Positions 9,768 through 18,636 are shown, counted from the first letter of the stretch. The stretch is DNA of 45,587 bases from Algiphilus sp. (GCF_023145115.1 NZ_JAGLEJ010000048.1:1-45587), one strand, 5' to 3'. Translations and numbers: made by a program. The notes: generated from the sequence alone by a model not told the origin.

Positions 9768-12700
9768 TCAGTAGCCGCCTCCGCTCTGGCCCGCCTGTCG
9801 AGTGCCGTCGCCTGCGCCCGCGTCATCGTCGTCGACAGTGGCGTCCGTGTCGCTTTCGTCAGCCTCGTCGGCCCCGGCGCTTGTCGCTTCCAGCGCCGCG
9901 GCCGCGTCGTCGCCCTCCGGTTCCGTATCGGTTGTGTCCTCGGCGGCCGCGATGAGGCGCGGGACGAAATCGCTGTCGCCGGAGGGTGATGGCGCCGGAT
10001 CGGTCGGTGCCGCGGCGTGCGGCGAGGCCTCCACGGTTGGTGAATCCGCTCCGGTGTCGTTTCCGGGCTGGATCAGCCGGGGCAGGAATGCGTCGGCGTC
10101 GGCGTCGGCGCTCGCGTCCGCGGGCTCGGAAGCGTCATCCTGGTCGGCTTCGGCTTCGGCTTCGGCTTCGGCTTCGGCTTCGGCTTCGGCGTCAGCTTCG
10201 GCCAGAAGCTCAACCTCAGCTTCCGCAGCGGTTTCGGTTGTCGCATCCTCCGCCCGGGCGTCGGTCGGCTCCGGCTCCGCATCCGCAGCTTCGCTTGCCT
10301 CATCGGCGATCTCGGCTGCGGGATCGGCCGGCGCGGCGGGCTCGTCATCCACTACCGCGCTCACCGTGTCGTCCGCGGCGTCGGACTGGACATCGTCGTC
10401 GGGGGCGTCAGCGGGTTGAGCGGCAACGAGGGCTGGAACGGCCACCGGCGCGGGCGGTGCAGGGATGCGATCGGCAGGAATGCTCCGCGCGGTCGGTGCG
10501 GCCGCGGCATCCTGATCGTCTTCGGCCGCGGTAGCGCTTGCCGCGGTCGCGACGGCGTCCGATGCAGCGGGGCTGTCGCCGGAAGCGGTGGTGGTGTGAT
10601 CCAAGGCCTCGATGTCGGCTTCGGCGTCAGCGGTGCTCGCCGCGGTGCGTGCCTCGCTCACCGCATCGGTCACGGTCGACGAGTCTTCGGGACCGGCGGC
10701 AACCGGGGGCGCGGCTGCATCATCGCCGGTCTTGTCGCGCGGGACATCGTGGGCCGGATTCGAGGCGCTGCTGTCGTCGTCACTGCTGTCGGACGCGGTT
10801 GCAGCCGCCCCGGCATTCCCGGCGGCATTCTCGTTGCCATTCGCGCTGGTGGCATTGCCGGAACGGCGACGGTTGCGGCCGCCGCGGCGACGGCGGCGAC
10901 GGCGACCGGTGCCTTCGGCCGATTCGCCGGCGCCACCGCTGGCCGAAGCACTGGTGCTCTCGGCGGCGGGGGCGGCGCTCTCGGGGGCTGGCTCGGCGCT
11001 CGGCGCGGGCGCGGAGGCTGCAGCCTTGGGGCTGTCGTTCCCGGCGCTGTCGTTGCGACGCTTCTGCGCGTTGCTGCCCGAAGCCTCGTCACTGCGCGGC
11101 CTGGACTCGTCGGCAGACTGCTGTTGCTGCTTGGCAGCGGACTTCTGCGCGTTGCCTTCGTTGGAACGCTGCTGCTTGTTGTTGCGCTGGCGATTGCCGC
11201 CCGCGTTCTTGCGCGTCGCCTGGCCGCCGCGGCGGTTGCGCTCTCCACTGCCACCGTTCGACTGACGTCCCGCGCGCTGGTCGCGACGGCGGCCGCCGCC
11301 CTGGGCCTGATCGCCGTCGCTCCCGGAGGTTTCGGACGCGTTCTTGCTCGCGGGGGTCTCCGCGGCGGGCTGCGGCGACGAGAACCATGCCTTGATGCGC
11401 TGCCACAGGCCCGGGCCGGCCGCCACTGCAGCGGCGGCTTCCGGGGTGGCGGCGGGTGCTTCCGTGGTCGCGTCCTCGGCATCCGTGCTGGCCGCCGGTG
11501 GTGGTGTCGACGGCCGCATCATGCCGACGGCGGGTTGCTCGGGGGTTCCGCCCTTGTCCTTGCGCGCGAGCTGCTGCGCGTATTCCGATGCCGCGAAATC
11601 CTCGCTCAGGCGGTAGCTGGCGGCCTGCTCCGTTTTCTGCTGCTTGCCGTCGGCCTTCTCGCGCGTGATCTCGAAGCGGGGCGTCAGCAGCGACGAGTTG
11701 GGCACGATGAGCACGTCGGCCTGGTTGCGGGCCTCGATCTCGTGTACCACCGCGCGCTTCTCGTTGAGCAGGAAGGCGGCGACATCCACCGGCACCTGTG
11801 CGATGACGCGCCCGGTCTTCTCCTTCATGCACTCCTCTTCGATGAGGCGCAGCAGGGAGAGCGCCAGGGACTCGACGCTGCGGATATGCCCGTGTCCGTC
11901 GCAGCGCGGGCAGGTCTGGTGCGTGTGCTCGCCGAGCGCGGGGCGCATGCGCTGCCGCGACATCTCCATGAGGCCGAAGCGGGAGATCCGTCCGGTCTGG
12001 ATGCGCGCGCGGTCGCGCTCGGCGGCCTTGCGCAGCTTTTCCTCGACCTGCCGCTGATTGCGGTTGGCGCTCATGTCGATGAAGTCGATGACCACCAGGC
12101 CGCCGACGTCGCGCAGACGGAGCTGGCGCGCGATCTCCTCGGCCGCCTCGAGGTTGGTCTGCAGCGCCGTCTCCTCGATGTCCTTGCCGCCGGTGGCGCG
12201 TGCACTGTTGATGTCGATCGACGTCAACGCCTCGGTGCGGTCGATGACGATGGAGCCGCCCGAAGGCAGGTTGACCAACCGCTGATGCGCGGTCTCGATC
12301 TGCGATTCGACCTGGAAGCGCGAGAACAGCGGAATGCTGTCGGAGTAGAGCTTCAGGCGCGGCAGCGTCGATGGCATGACGTGGGCGAGATGGGCCTGCG
12401 CCTGCTCGTAGAGCTCGACGTTGTCGATGATGACCTCGCCGATGTCCGGGCGCAGGTAGTCGCGCAGCGCGCGCAGGATGATGTTGGACTCCTGGTAGAT
12501 CAGGAACGGCGCCTTGCGCTCGCTGGCCGCGGTGCTGATGGCGCTCCAGATCTCGACCAGGTAGTCGAGATCCCACTGCACTTCCTCGGCGGTGCGGCCG
12601 ATGCCGTTGGTGCGCACGATGACGCCCATGCCGTCGGGGCAGCTGACCTGACTGAGCGTCTCGCGCAGCTCGTCGCGCTCCTCACCTTCCACGCGCCGCG

Positions 12701-13112
12701 ATATGCCGCCGGCGCGGGGGTTGTTCGGCATCAGGACGAGGAAGCGGCCGGCCAGGGAAACGAAGGTGGAGAGCGCCGCGCCCTTGGTGCCGCGCTGCTC
12801 CTTCTCGACCTGGACGATGATCTCCTGGCCCTCGGAGATCTGCTCGGCAACCTTCGCGGCGTTGCCCGGCTGGCCCTTGAGGTACTCCGGCGCGATCTCC
12901 TTGAGCGGGAGGAAGCCGTGGCGCTCGGCGCCGTAGTCGACGAAGCAGGCCTCCAGCGATGGCTCGACACGCGTGATCCGGCCCTTGTAGATGTTGGCCT
13001 TCTTCTGCTCGCGCGCGGCGGTTTCGATGTCTAGATCAAGGAGCTTCTGGCCGTCGACGATGGCAACGCGCAGCTCTTCCTGCTGCGTCGCGTTGATCAG
13101 GATGCGTTTCAT
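9768..13112 (-). CDS. rne: ribonuclease E
   Basis: RNase E is the essential endoribonuclease that starts mRNA decay, processes rRNA and tRNA, and scaffolds the degradosome at the inner membrane. The 1114-residue product has the catalytic half intact: MKRILINATQQEELRVA, an S1 domain (about 38-120), the metal-binding aspartates in TSIDINSARA and VVIDFIDM (near 300 and 345), and the Zn-link CPRCDGHG. From about 520 it is disordered: first basic and Gln/Asn/Arg-rich (RNA-binding, about 600-780), then Ala/Glu/Asp-rich. FLPRLI (1009-1014) and FVPRLI (1049-1054) repeat in the acidic tail. An Ala-Glu run at about 975-990 is encoded by a hexanucleotide microsatellite. Confidence 0.97.
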   Translation of the reverse strand: MKRILINATQQEELRVAIVDGQKLLDLDIETAAREQKKANIYKGRITRVEPSLEACFVDYGAERHGFLPLKEIAPEYLKGQPGNAAKVAEQISEGQEIIVQVEKEQRGTKGAALSTFVSLAGRFLVLMPNNPRAGGISRRVEGEERDELRETLSQVSCPDGMGVIVRTNGIGRTAEEVQWDLDYLVEIWSAISTAASERKAPFLIYQESNIILRALRDYLRPDIGEVIIDNVELYEQAQAHLAHVMPSTLPRLKLYSDSIPLFSRFQVESQIETAHQRLVNLPSGGSIVIDRTEALTSIDINSARATGGKDIEETALQTNLEAAEEIARQLRLRDVGGLVVIDFIDMSANRNQRQVEEKLRKAAERDRARIQTGRISRFGLMEMSRQRMRPALGEHTHQTCPRCDGHGHIRSVESLALSLLRLIEEECMKEKTGRVIAQVPVDVAAFLLNEKRAVVHEIEARNQADVLIVPNSSLLTPRFEITREKADGKQQKTEQAASYRLSEDFAASEYAQQLARKDKGGTPEQPAVGMMRPSTPPPAASTDAEDATTEAPAATPEAAAAVAAGPGLWQRIKAWFSSPQPAAETPASKNASETSGSDGDQAQGGGRRRDQRAGRQSNGGSGERNRRGGQATRKNAGGNRQRNNKQQRSNEGNAQKSAAKQQQQSADESRPRSDEASGSNAQKRRNDSAGNDSPKAAASAPAPSAEPAPESAAPAAESTSASASGGAGESAEGTGRRRRRRRGGRNRRRSGNATSANGNENAAGNAGAAATASDSSDDDSSASNPAHDVPRDKTGDDAAAPPVAAGPEDSSTVTDAVSEARTAASTADAEADIEALDHTTTASGDSPAASDAVATAASATAAEDDQDAAAAPTARSIPADRIPAPPAPVAVPALVAAQPADAPDDDVQSDAADDTVSAVVDDEPAAPADPAAEIADEASEAADAEPEPTDARAEDATTETAAEAEVELLAEADAEAEAEAEAEAEAEADQDDASEPADASADADADAFLPRLIQPGNDTGADSPTVEASPHAAAPTDPAPSPSGDSDFVPRLIAAAEDTTDTEPEGDDAAAALEATSAGADEADESDTDATVDDDDAGAGDGTRQAGQSGGGY
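10145..10190. repeat. hexanucleotide microsatellite (CGGCTT)n within rne
   Basis: Seven full CGGCTT copies plus a partial eighth run in tandem with no interruption. On the coding strand they specify Ala-Glu dipeptides in the acidic RNase E tail. Because the unit is six bases, slippage changes the protein by two residues without breaking the frame. Confidence 0.95.
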
Positions 13113-13516
13113 GGTGCGGGTTCGCTCGCCTCTGGTGAGCGCAACCGCGGACGGCGGAGCGATTCAGGATGACCGTCGCGCAGGCCGTGGCGGCGGCGCG
13201 TTGCGCGCAGCCGTAACGGGCGCGGCCGACTGTCCGGCGACGCCGGATCAGCGACGGAACGCGGGCTGCGGGCAAGGCGGGCATCGGTTCGGATTGGCTG
13301 TCAATTGACGGGACGCGCGCTTGCGCGCCTGAATCGTTATTCTCTCGTCCAGCCGCGGTATGCGGTGGTAACTGCCGCGCGCGAGCGCGGCAACGATAAT
13401 TTCGATGGCAATGCCTCTCGGCATCCAGCAACCGCAGCCGGCGCATCGTTCGATACGGTGCATGCAGCAAACTGGCGCGATCTTGCGGGCAGATGCGATA
13501 GCTGACCGGGAATCGC
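13113..13516. promoter_or_regulatory. divergent rne/rluC intergenic region
   Basis: This 404-bp spacer must hold the rne leader and promoter (minus) and the rluC promoter (plus). A perfect 8-bp hairpin TGCCGCGC/GCGCGGCA with loop GCGA lies at 13373-13392, and a smaller CGCTC/GAGCG hairpin at 13123-13141 is close to the rne start. In E. coli structured 5' leader hairpins allow RNase E to control its own mRNA, so these are candidates for that role. A TTGACA on the minus strand (13299-13304) lacks a convincing -10. I see no gene here. Confidence 0.45.
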
Positions 13517-14485
13517 GTGCAATCAACCGATAGTGTGCCTGTGTCCACGCGCGTTTCACAAGTCCGCCACATCGTCGTGGATCACCAGCACGACGGGCAG
13601 CGTATCGACAACTTCCTGCTGGGGGTCCTGGACGGCGTGCCGCGATCGCACGTCTATCGCTTGCTGCGCTCGGGTCAGGTCCGGGTGGACGGCGGTCGTG
13701 TCAAGCCGCACCGGCGCCTGCGCGGCGGCGAGACAGTCCGCGTGCCCCCGGTCAAGTCCGAGGAGCGGGTCGTGCGGCGGCCGCCCGACGATCTGCTGCG
13801 CCGCCTGCGCGACGCGATCATCTCCGAGGACGCGGACTACCTGATCATCGACAAGCCCGCGGGTCTGCCCGCCCATTCCGGCAGTGGCGCGGATTTCGGC
13901 GTCATCGAGGTGGTGCGCGCCTGGGAGCGCCACGACTACGTCGAGCTCGCGCATCGGCTGGATCGCGATACCAGCGGGATCATGCTGCTGGCCAAGTCGA
14001 GGCAGGCCCTTCTGCGCGCGCAGGACGCCTTTGCCAGCGGTGAGGCCGGGAAGCGCTATCTCGCGCTCTGCTGCGGCGCCTGGCGGGGCGGTTCCCGCGA
14101 GGTTCGCGACAGTCTCGTGATCGAGCGCGAGGATGGCGAGCGCCGCGTGCGCACCGGTGACGACGGCAAGACCGCGGTGTCGGAGTTCGTGCCGCTCACC
14201 ACGACACGCTGGGCGACGCTGTGCGAGGTCCGCATCGGCACCGGCCGCATGCACCAGATACGGGCGCACGCCGAATCGATCGGCCATCCGGTGGCCGGCG
14301 ATCGCAAGTACGGCGATCGTCAGCTCCAGCGCGCCGTGCGCGAACGCGGCCAGCTCAGGCGCCTCTTCCTGCACGCGCACCGGCTGGCGCTGCCGGCGAC
14401 CGGCACCTTCCCGCCGGTGCTGGCGGAGAGTCCGCTTCCCGACGAGCTGCGCGCCGTCATGACCCGGCTCGAGGCGGCGCGATGA
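13517..14485 (+). CDS. rluC: 23S rRNA pseudouridine(955/2504/2580) synthase RluC
   Basis: RluC modifies three uridines of 23S rRNA near the peptidyl-transferase centre. The 322-residue product has an N-terminal S4 RNA-binding domain (about 20-85) and a RluA-type catalytic domain with HRLDRDTSGIMLLAKS, placing the catalytic Asp at 149. GRMHQIRAH and HPVAGDRKYGD are further family motifs. GTG 13517 is chosen because a GGGA stretch precedes it and it retains the short N-terminal extension typical of RluC. The ATGA overlap with the next gene implies coupling. The rne-rluC divergent pair is common in gammaproteobacteria. Confidence 0.95.
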   Translation: MQSTDSVPVSTRVSQVRHIVVDHQHDGQRIDNFLLGVLDGVPRSHVYRLLRSGQVRVDGGRVKPHRRLRGGETVRVPPVKSEERVVRRPPDDLLRRLRDAIISEDADYLIIDKPAGLPAHSGSGADFGVIEVVRAWERHDYVELAHRLDRDTSGIMLLAKSRQALLRAQDAFASGEAGKRYLALCCGAWRGGSREVRDSLVIEREDGERRVRTGDDGKTAVSEFVPLTTTRWATLCEVRIGTGRMHQIRAHAESIGHPVAGDRKYGDRQLQRAVRERGQLRRLFLHAHRLALPATGTFPPVLAESPLPDELRAVMTRLEAAR

Positions 14486-15159
14486 GCGCCGCGTTCGAGC
14501 TCATCGTCTTCGACTGGGATGGGACGCTTGCCGATTCGACGGGCCCCATCGTCGCCGGCATGCAGCGCGCCATCGCGGCGCTGGGACTGCCGCCGCGCGA
14601 CGATGACGCCATCCGAGCGCTGATCGGACTCGGATTCCGTGACGGTCTGCAGCTGCTGTATCCCGACCGCGATCCCGCCCGGCTCGAGGCCGAGCTGCTC
14701 GCGCATCGGCGCGGCGTCGTGGACGGGACGCACGAGGAGGCGCCGCTCTATCCCGGTGTCCCCGAGCTGCTGACCGCGCTCGGGCAGGGGGGGTACCGGT
14801 TGGCGGTGGCCACCGGCAAATCCCGCGTCGGGCTCGACCGGGCGCTGATGCACCACCGCTTCGCGGACGCGGCGTTCATCGCCACCCGGACCGCCGACGA
14901 GACCGCGGCCAAGCCGCATCCGCGCATGCTGCACGAGCTGCTCGAGCACACCGGGGTTGCGCCCGAGCGCGCACTGATGGTCGGTGACACCGACTACGAT
15001 ATGGTGATGGCCGAGGCGGCCGGCGTGCCGGCCATCGCTGTCGACGGTGGCGCGCATTCGGCCGACCGCCTGCGGGCCAGCCCGGCATTGACCGTGCTCG
15101 CGAGCATCGTCGAGCTGCCGGGCTGGCTGGCTGCATCCACCCATCGACGAGGAGCATGA
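14482..15159 (+). CDS. HAD-IA family phosphatase (phosphoglycolate phosphatase-like)
   Basis: This 225-residue protein belongs to the haloacid dehalogenase superfamily: motif I FDWDGTLADS (nucleophile and acid aspartates), motif II with ATGKS, motif III lysine in AAKPHPRML and motif IV GDTDYDMVMA. A helical cap lies between motifs I and II (about 18-85), placing it in subclass IA with Gph and pyrophosphatase-type enzymes. The start is the ATG overlapping the rluC stop. A HAD phosphatase next to rluC is a recurring gammaproteobacterial arrangement, but the physiological substrate cannot be told from sequence. Confidence 0.9.
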   Translation: MSAAFELIVFDWDGTLADSTGPIVAGMQRAIAALGLPPRDDDAIRALIGLGFRDGLQLLYPDRDPARLEAELLAHRRGVVDGTHEEAPLYPGVPELLTALGQGGYRLAVATGKSRVGLDRALMHHRFADAAFIATRTADETAAKPHPRMLHELLEHTGVAPERALMVGDTDYDMVMAEAAGVPAIAVDGGAHSADRLRASPALTVLASIVELPGWLAASTHRRGA

Positions 15160-15162
15160 CCC

Positions 15163-16170
15163 ATGAGCAGCTTCCGCGCCCTGCGCGTTCACGACGCCGG
15201 CGACAAGAAGACACGCTGCCAGGCCGAGGACCTGACCACCGATCAGCTCAACGAGGGCGATGTGGTCATCGATGTGCACTGGTCCTCGGTCAACTACAAG
15301 GATGCCCTGGCGGTGAGCGGCAAGGGCCGCATCATGCGGCGGCTTCCGTGCGTGCCGGGCATCGATCTCTCCGGCGTGGTCGCCGAATCGGACGACCCCA
15401 CCCTGAGGCCGGGCCAGAAGGTGCTGGTCACCGGCTGCAACATCGGCGAGGCGCTCGACGGGGGCTACGCCCAGCGCGCGCGTCTGCCGGCCGAGGCCGT
15501 CATCCCGCTGCCCGACGGGCTCGACCTGCGCGAGGCCATGATGCTCGGCACCGCCGGCTTCACGGCCGCCCTGGCGGTGGTGCGCATGCAGGACAACCGG
15601 CAGATTCCCGATCTCGGCCCGGTCCTGGTCAACGGTGCGACCGGCGGCGTCGGCAGCGTCGCCATCCAGATCCTCTCCGGACTGGGCTACGAGGTGGCCG
15701 CGGTCACCGGCAAGGCCGACGCCGCCGAGCGGCTGCGCGCGCTGGGTGCCGCCGAGGTGCTCGATCCGGAAGGCGTCAGGACCGGAGGCAAGCCGCTGGA
15801 ATCGGCGCGCTGGGGCGGGGCGGTCGACAATCTCGGCGGTGACGCCCTGGCCGACATGACGCGCAGCGTGCGCCCCTTCGGCAATATCGCCTCGATCGGT
15901 CTGGCGGCCGGCGTCGAGCTCAAGACTACGGTCATGCCCTTCATCCTGCGCGGCGTCTCGCTGCTCGGCATCCACTCGGTGGAAACGCCGCGGCCGCTGC
16001 GCGAGCAGGTGTGGCAGCACCTGGCTGGCGAGTGGAAGCCGCGCGCGCTCGCCGACATCGTCACCCGGACCATCGGGCTCGACGAGGTGCCGGCGTACTG
16101 TGACGAGCTGGTCGCCGGAACGATCACCGGGCGGGCGCTGGTCAAGCTGCGCGACGACGCCGCGCTGTAG
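15163..16170 (+). CDS. acuI: AcuI/YhdH-family NADPH-dependent quinone/acryloyl-CoA reductase
   Basis: A zinc-free medium-chain dehydrogenase/reductase of 335 residues. Family hallmarks are DVHWSSVNYKDALAVSGKGRI, PGIDLSGVV, the nucleotide-binding GATGGVGSVA and TTVMPFILRGVSLLGIHSV. E. coli YhdH and AcuI reduce acryloyl-CoA to propionyl-CoA with NADPH; I infer the same chemistry or a related detoxification of reactive enoyl-CoA. It starts 3 bp after the HAD gene, so the two are probably co-transcribed. Confidence 0.92.
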   Translation: MSSFRALRVHDAGDKKTRCQAEDLTTDQLNEGDVVIDVHWSSVNYKDALAVSGKGRIMRRLPCVPGIDLSGVVAESDDPTLRPGQKVLVTGCNIGEALDGGYAQRARLPAEAVIPLPDGLDLREAMMLGTAGFTAALAVVRMQDNRQIPDLGPVLVNGATGGVGSVAIQILSGLGYEVAAVTGKADAAERLRALGAAEVLDPEGVRTGGKPLESARWGGAVDNLGGDALADMTRSVRPFGNIASIGLAAGVELKTTVMPFILRGVSLLGIHSVETPRPLREQVWQHLAGEWKPRALADIVTRTIGLDEVPAYCDELVAGTITGRALVKLRDDAAL

Positions 16171-16173
16171 CGC

Positions 16174-16776
16174 TCAGGGCACTGCCAGGCCGGCCGCGCG
16201 CAGCAGGCGCGCGGTGGCCATGAGCGGCAGTCCTTCCAGCGCGGTCGGGTCGCTGCCGCGGACGGCGTCGAACAGCGCGATGCCGAGCCCCTCGCACCGG
16301 AAGCCGCCGCAGCAGTCGACGGCCGGCTCTGCATCCGCGTAGCGCGCGATGGTGCCGTCGTCGAGGGTGCGGAAGCGCACGCGGGTCAGCACGGTGGCGT
16401 GGCGCGCGCGAGCGCGGGCACCGGGCCGGAGCGGCGGCACCACCAGCGCGACGGCGGTGTGGAAGCGCGCCTCGCGCCCGGACAAGCGGTGCAGCTGCGC
16501 TATCTGGGCCGTGCGGCTGCCGGGCTTGTGCAGGATATCGCCCTCGCACGCCGCGACCTGGTCCGAACCGATGGTCCAGTGCCCGGGGTGGCGGGCGGCG
16601 CCGGCGCGCGCCTTGGCCAGCGCCAGCCGGCGCGCGCGTGTTGCCGGGTCGAGAGCGGGCTCGGCGGCTTCATCGACGTCCGGGTCGCAGCGTTCGAAGG
16701 TCAGACCCAGCCGCTCCAGCAGACGGCTGCGGTAGGGCGACGTCGATGCGAGCAGCAGCGGCGGAGAAGACGGCAT
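16174..16776 (-). CDS. yceF: Maf-family nucleotide pyrophosphatase YceF (7-methyl-GTP type)
   Basis: Maf proteins hydrolyse non-canonical nucleoside triphosphates; the YceF subfamily prefers 7-methyl-GTP. The 200-residue product shows LLLASTSPYRSRLLERLGL at the N terminus and the catalytic-region GSDQVA that marks YceF, plus CCGGFRCEGLGIALF. ATG 16776 is chosen because the frame upstream overlaps the yceD promoter and lacks family similarity. It is divergent from yceD with 75 bp between starts, as in E. coli. Confidence 0.93.
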   Translation of the reverse strand: MPSSPPLLLASTSPYRSRLLERLGLTFERCDPDVDEAAEPALDPATRARRLALAKARAGAARHPGHWTIGSDQVAACEGDILHKPGSRTAQIAQLHRLSGREARFHTAVALVVPPLRPGARARARHATVLTRVRFRTLDDGTIARYADAEPAVDCCGGFRCEGLGIALFDAVRGSDPTALEGLPLMATARLLRAAGLAVP

Positions 16777-16812
16777 GGCGGGGCGGTGACGGTACGCGGG
16801 CACGCCGGCATT

Positions 16813-16841
16813 TTGACGAAATCGGCCGTGCTGTCTATCAT
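16813..16841 (+). promoter_or_regulatory. sigma70 promoter of yceD-rpmF-plsX, apparently leaderless
   Basis: TTGACG (16813-16818), a 17-bp spacer and TATCAT (16836-16841) make a strong promoter. Initiation would fall at about 16848-16852, at or within four bases of the yceD ATG (16852). No Shine-Dalgarno sequence precedes that ATG. Confidence 0.7.
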
Positions 16842-16851
16842 CGCGCCCGCA

Positions 16852-17334
16852 ATGGGCACCCAAGGCTTGCCGCGGACGGTCGACATAGTGCGCTTCTGCG
16901 GTGGCCGCGGGCATGCCGAGGCCACGCTGGTGGCCGAGCAGCTTCCCCGTCTGTCAGCAGCGCTCGCGGACTCCGGCTGGTCGATCACCGTTCGGCTCAG
17001 CGGGGAAAGCCCCGGTACGGCGATCTATCGCATTGCCGGTAGCGCGGAAGGGGAGCTGCCGGTGACATGCCGGCGGTGCCTGGCAGTCGTGCAGTGGCCC
17101 CTTGCGCTGCGCTTTTCGGTGGTGGTGGTGCAGGGGGACGAGGAAGAGGCGCGCTGGATCGCGGAAAGCGACACCTGGCGCGGCGAGAATGACAGGCTGC
17201 CGCTGGCGGAGCGGGTCGAGGACGAGCTGCTGCTCGCGGTGCCCGATTTGCCAGAATGCAGTGACGGCGCGTGCGAGGCACGCGCGCAGGCCTTACACGG
17301 AGCCGGTGGATCGCCGGGCCCGCACGGAGAGTAG
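16852..17334 (+). CDS. yceD: YceD (DUF177) 23S rRNA accumulation protein
   Basis: YceD is linked to 23S rRNA accumulation and is almost always encoded before rpmF. The 160-residue product carries the DUF177 signature VTCRRCLAVVQWPL and the acidic C-terminal DELLLAVPDLPECSDGACE. ATG 16852 is supported because LPRTVDIVRF aligns with the LPLTLDPVRT opening of E. coli YceD. That start almost coincides with the predicted transcription start, so the mRNA appears leaderless. rpmF follows after 3 bp. Confidence 0.93.
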   Translation: MGTQGLPRTVDIVRFCGGRGHAEATLVAEQLPRLSAALADSGWSITVRLSGESPGTAIYRIAGSAEGELPVTCRRCLAVVQWPLALRFSVVVVQGDEEEARWIAESDTWRGENDRLPLAERVEDELLLAVPDLPECSDGACEARAQALHGAGGSPGPHGE

Positions 17335-17337
17335 AGA

Positions 17338-17523
17338 ATGGCTGTTCAGCAGAGAAAGAAGTCCCGTTCGCGTCGCGGTCATCGTCGCGCGCACGACGCC
17401 CTTCAGGCGCCGGCCCTGTCGACCGATCCGACCTCGGGCGAGACGCACCTGCGGCATCACATCACGGCCGACGGTTACTACCGCGGTCGCAAGGTCATCG
17501 ATACGCCGGTCAACGACGAGTAG
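17338..17523 (+). CDS. rpmF: 50S ribosomal protein L32
   Basis: L32 is a small basic protein of the large subunit. The 61 residues start MAVQQRKKSRSRRGHRRAHD and end with GYYRGRKVIDTPVNDE. The zinc-ribbon cysteines of some L32 proteins are absent, as in E. coli. It sits tightly between yceD and plsX, and GGAGAG provides a ribosome-binding site. Confidence 0.97.
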   Translation: MAVQQRKKSRSRRGHRRAHDALQAPALSTDPTSGETHLRHHITADGYYRGRKVIDTPVNDE

Positions 17524-17548
17524 CTCCGCTGCGGCGGACCCGACGTCC

Positions 17549-18610
17549 GTGACCGACAGCCCGGCCACGCCACCGGTGCGGGTGGCGATCGATGCGATGA
17601 GCGGCGACAACGGTCTGGAAGCCGTCGTCGCCGCGGTGTCGTTGTGCCTGCAGCGTCACGATGACGTCACGCTGACGCTGGTGGGCGACCAGGCGCAGCT
17701 GCGCCAGCAGCTCGACGCCGCCGGCCTCGGCACCGAGGCGCGCCTCTCGATCACGCACAGCTCCGAGGTCGTGCTCATGGACGAGCTGCCTTCGCGCGCG
17801 CTGCGCGCCAAGAAGGACAGCTCGATGCGCGTCGCCATCAACCTCGTCCATCGCGGCGATGCCGACGCCGCCGTCAGTGCCGGCAACACCGGCGCGCTGA
17901 TGGCCATCGCCCGTTTCGTCCTGAAGACGCTGCCCGGGATCGACCGACCGGCGATCGTGTCGGCGCTGCCCGCGAAGCAGGGGCATACCTATCTCCTCGA
18001 CCTCGGCGCCAACGCCGCCTGCACGCCCGAGCACCTCTTCGAGTTCGCGGTGATGGGGTCGGTGCTGGCGCGTGCGGTCGACGGCAGGGAGTCGCCCCGC
18101 GTCGCACTGCTGAACATCGGCGAGGAGGAGATGAAGGGCGTAGACGCCATCCACCGCGCCCAGGAGCTGCTGCGCGCCTCGCGACTGAACTATGTCGGCT
18201 ACGTCGAGGCCAACGACATCTTCGGCGACGCGGCGGATGTGGTGGTGAGCGACGGTTTCGTCGGCAACGTCGCGCTGAAGAGCGCGGAGGGCGTCGCCGG
18301 CTTCATCAAGGACATCATGGTCCGCACCTTCTCCGAGCGCTGGTGGAGCCGCCTCGCGGGCGCCGCCGCCTGGCCGGTTCTCAAGCGGCTGGGTGCGCGC
18401 ATCGATCCGCGTCGCTACAACGGTGCCAGTCTGCTGGGGCTGCGCGGCGTGGTCATCAAGTCGCACGGCAGCGCCGATGCCATGGCCTTCGCCAATGCGA
18501 TCGATGTCGCGATCATCGAGGCGCGCAAGGGGCTTCCGGCGCGCATCGGCGAGGACATCGCCCGCGAGCTCGCCGCAAGTCCGGATCTGAGCCCGGCGGA
18601 CAGTGCCTGA
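17549..18610 (+). CDS. plsX: phosphate acyltransferase PlsX
   Basis: PlsX converts acyl-ACP to acyl-phosphate for phospholipid synthesis at the inner membrane. The 353-residue product includes VRVAIDAMSGDNGLEAVV, the SAGNTGALMA loop, LDLGANAACTPEHL and VVVSDGFVGNVALKSAEG. GTG 17549 is chosen because it lies 25 bp after rpmF and keeps the short segment before the first strand; the first ATG would truncate that strand. Unlike E. coli, fabH does not follow; radA is next. Confidence 0.95.
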   Translation: MTDSPATPPVRVAIDAMSGDNGLEAVVAAVSLCLQRHDDVTLTLVGDQAQLRQQLDAAGLGTEARLSITHSSEVVLMDELPSRALRAKKDSSMRVAINLVHRGDADAAVSAGNTGALMAIARFVLKTLPGIDRPAIVSALPAKQGHTYLLDLGANAACTPEHLFEFAVMGSVLARAVDGRESPRVALLNIGEEEMKGVDAIHRAQELLRASRLNYVGYVEANDIFGDAADVVVSDGFVGNVALKSAEGVAGFIKDIMVRTFSERWWSRLAGAAAWPVLKRLGARIDPRRYNGASLLGLRGVVIKSHGSADAMAFANAIDVAIIEARKGLPARIGEDIARELAASPDLSPADSA

Positions 18611-18636
18611 CGCGGCCGGCACGGCGCGCGACTGAC

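Noticed and set aside
10416..13034. Long plus-strand open frame across rne
   Set aside because: It is the complement of the RNase E coding sequence; the Gly/Arg/Val-rich product has no recognisable motif.
14320..16020. Minus-strand open frame of about 560 codons antisense to the HAD and acuI-like genes
   Set aside because: It spans two clear plus-strand genes and their junction and has antisense-type composition.
16777..16914. N-terminal extension of yceF
   Set aside because: It overlaps the yceD promoter and start and has no similarity to Maf proteins.
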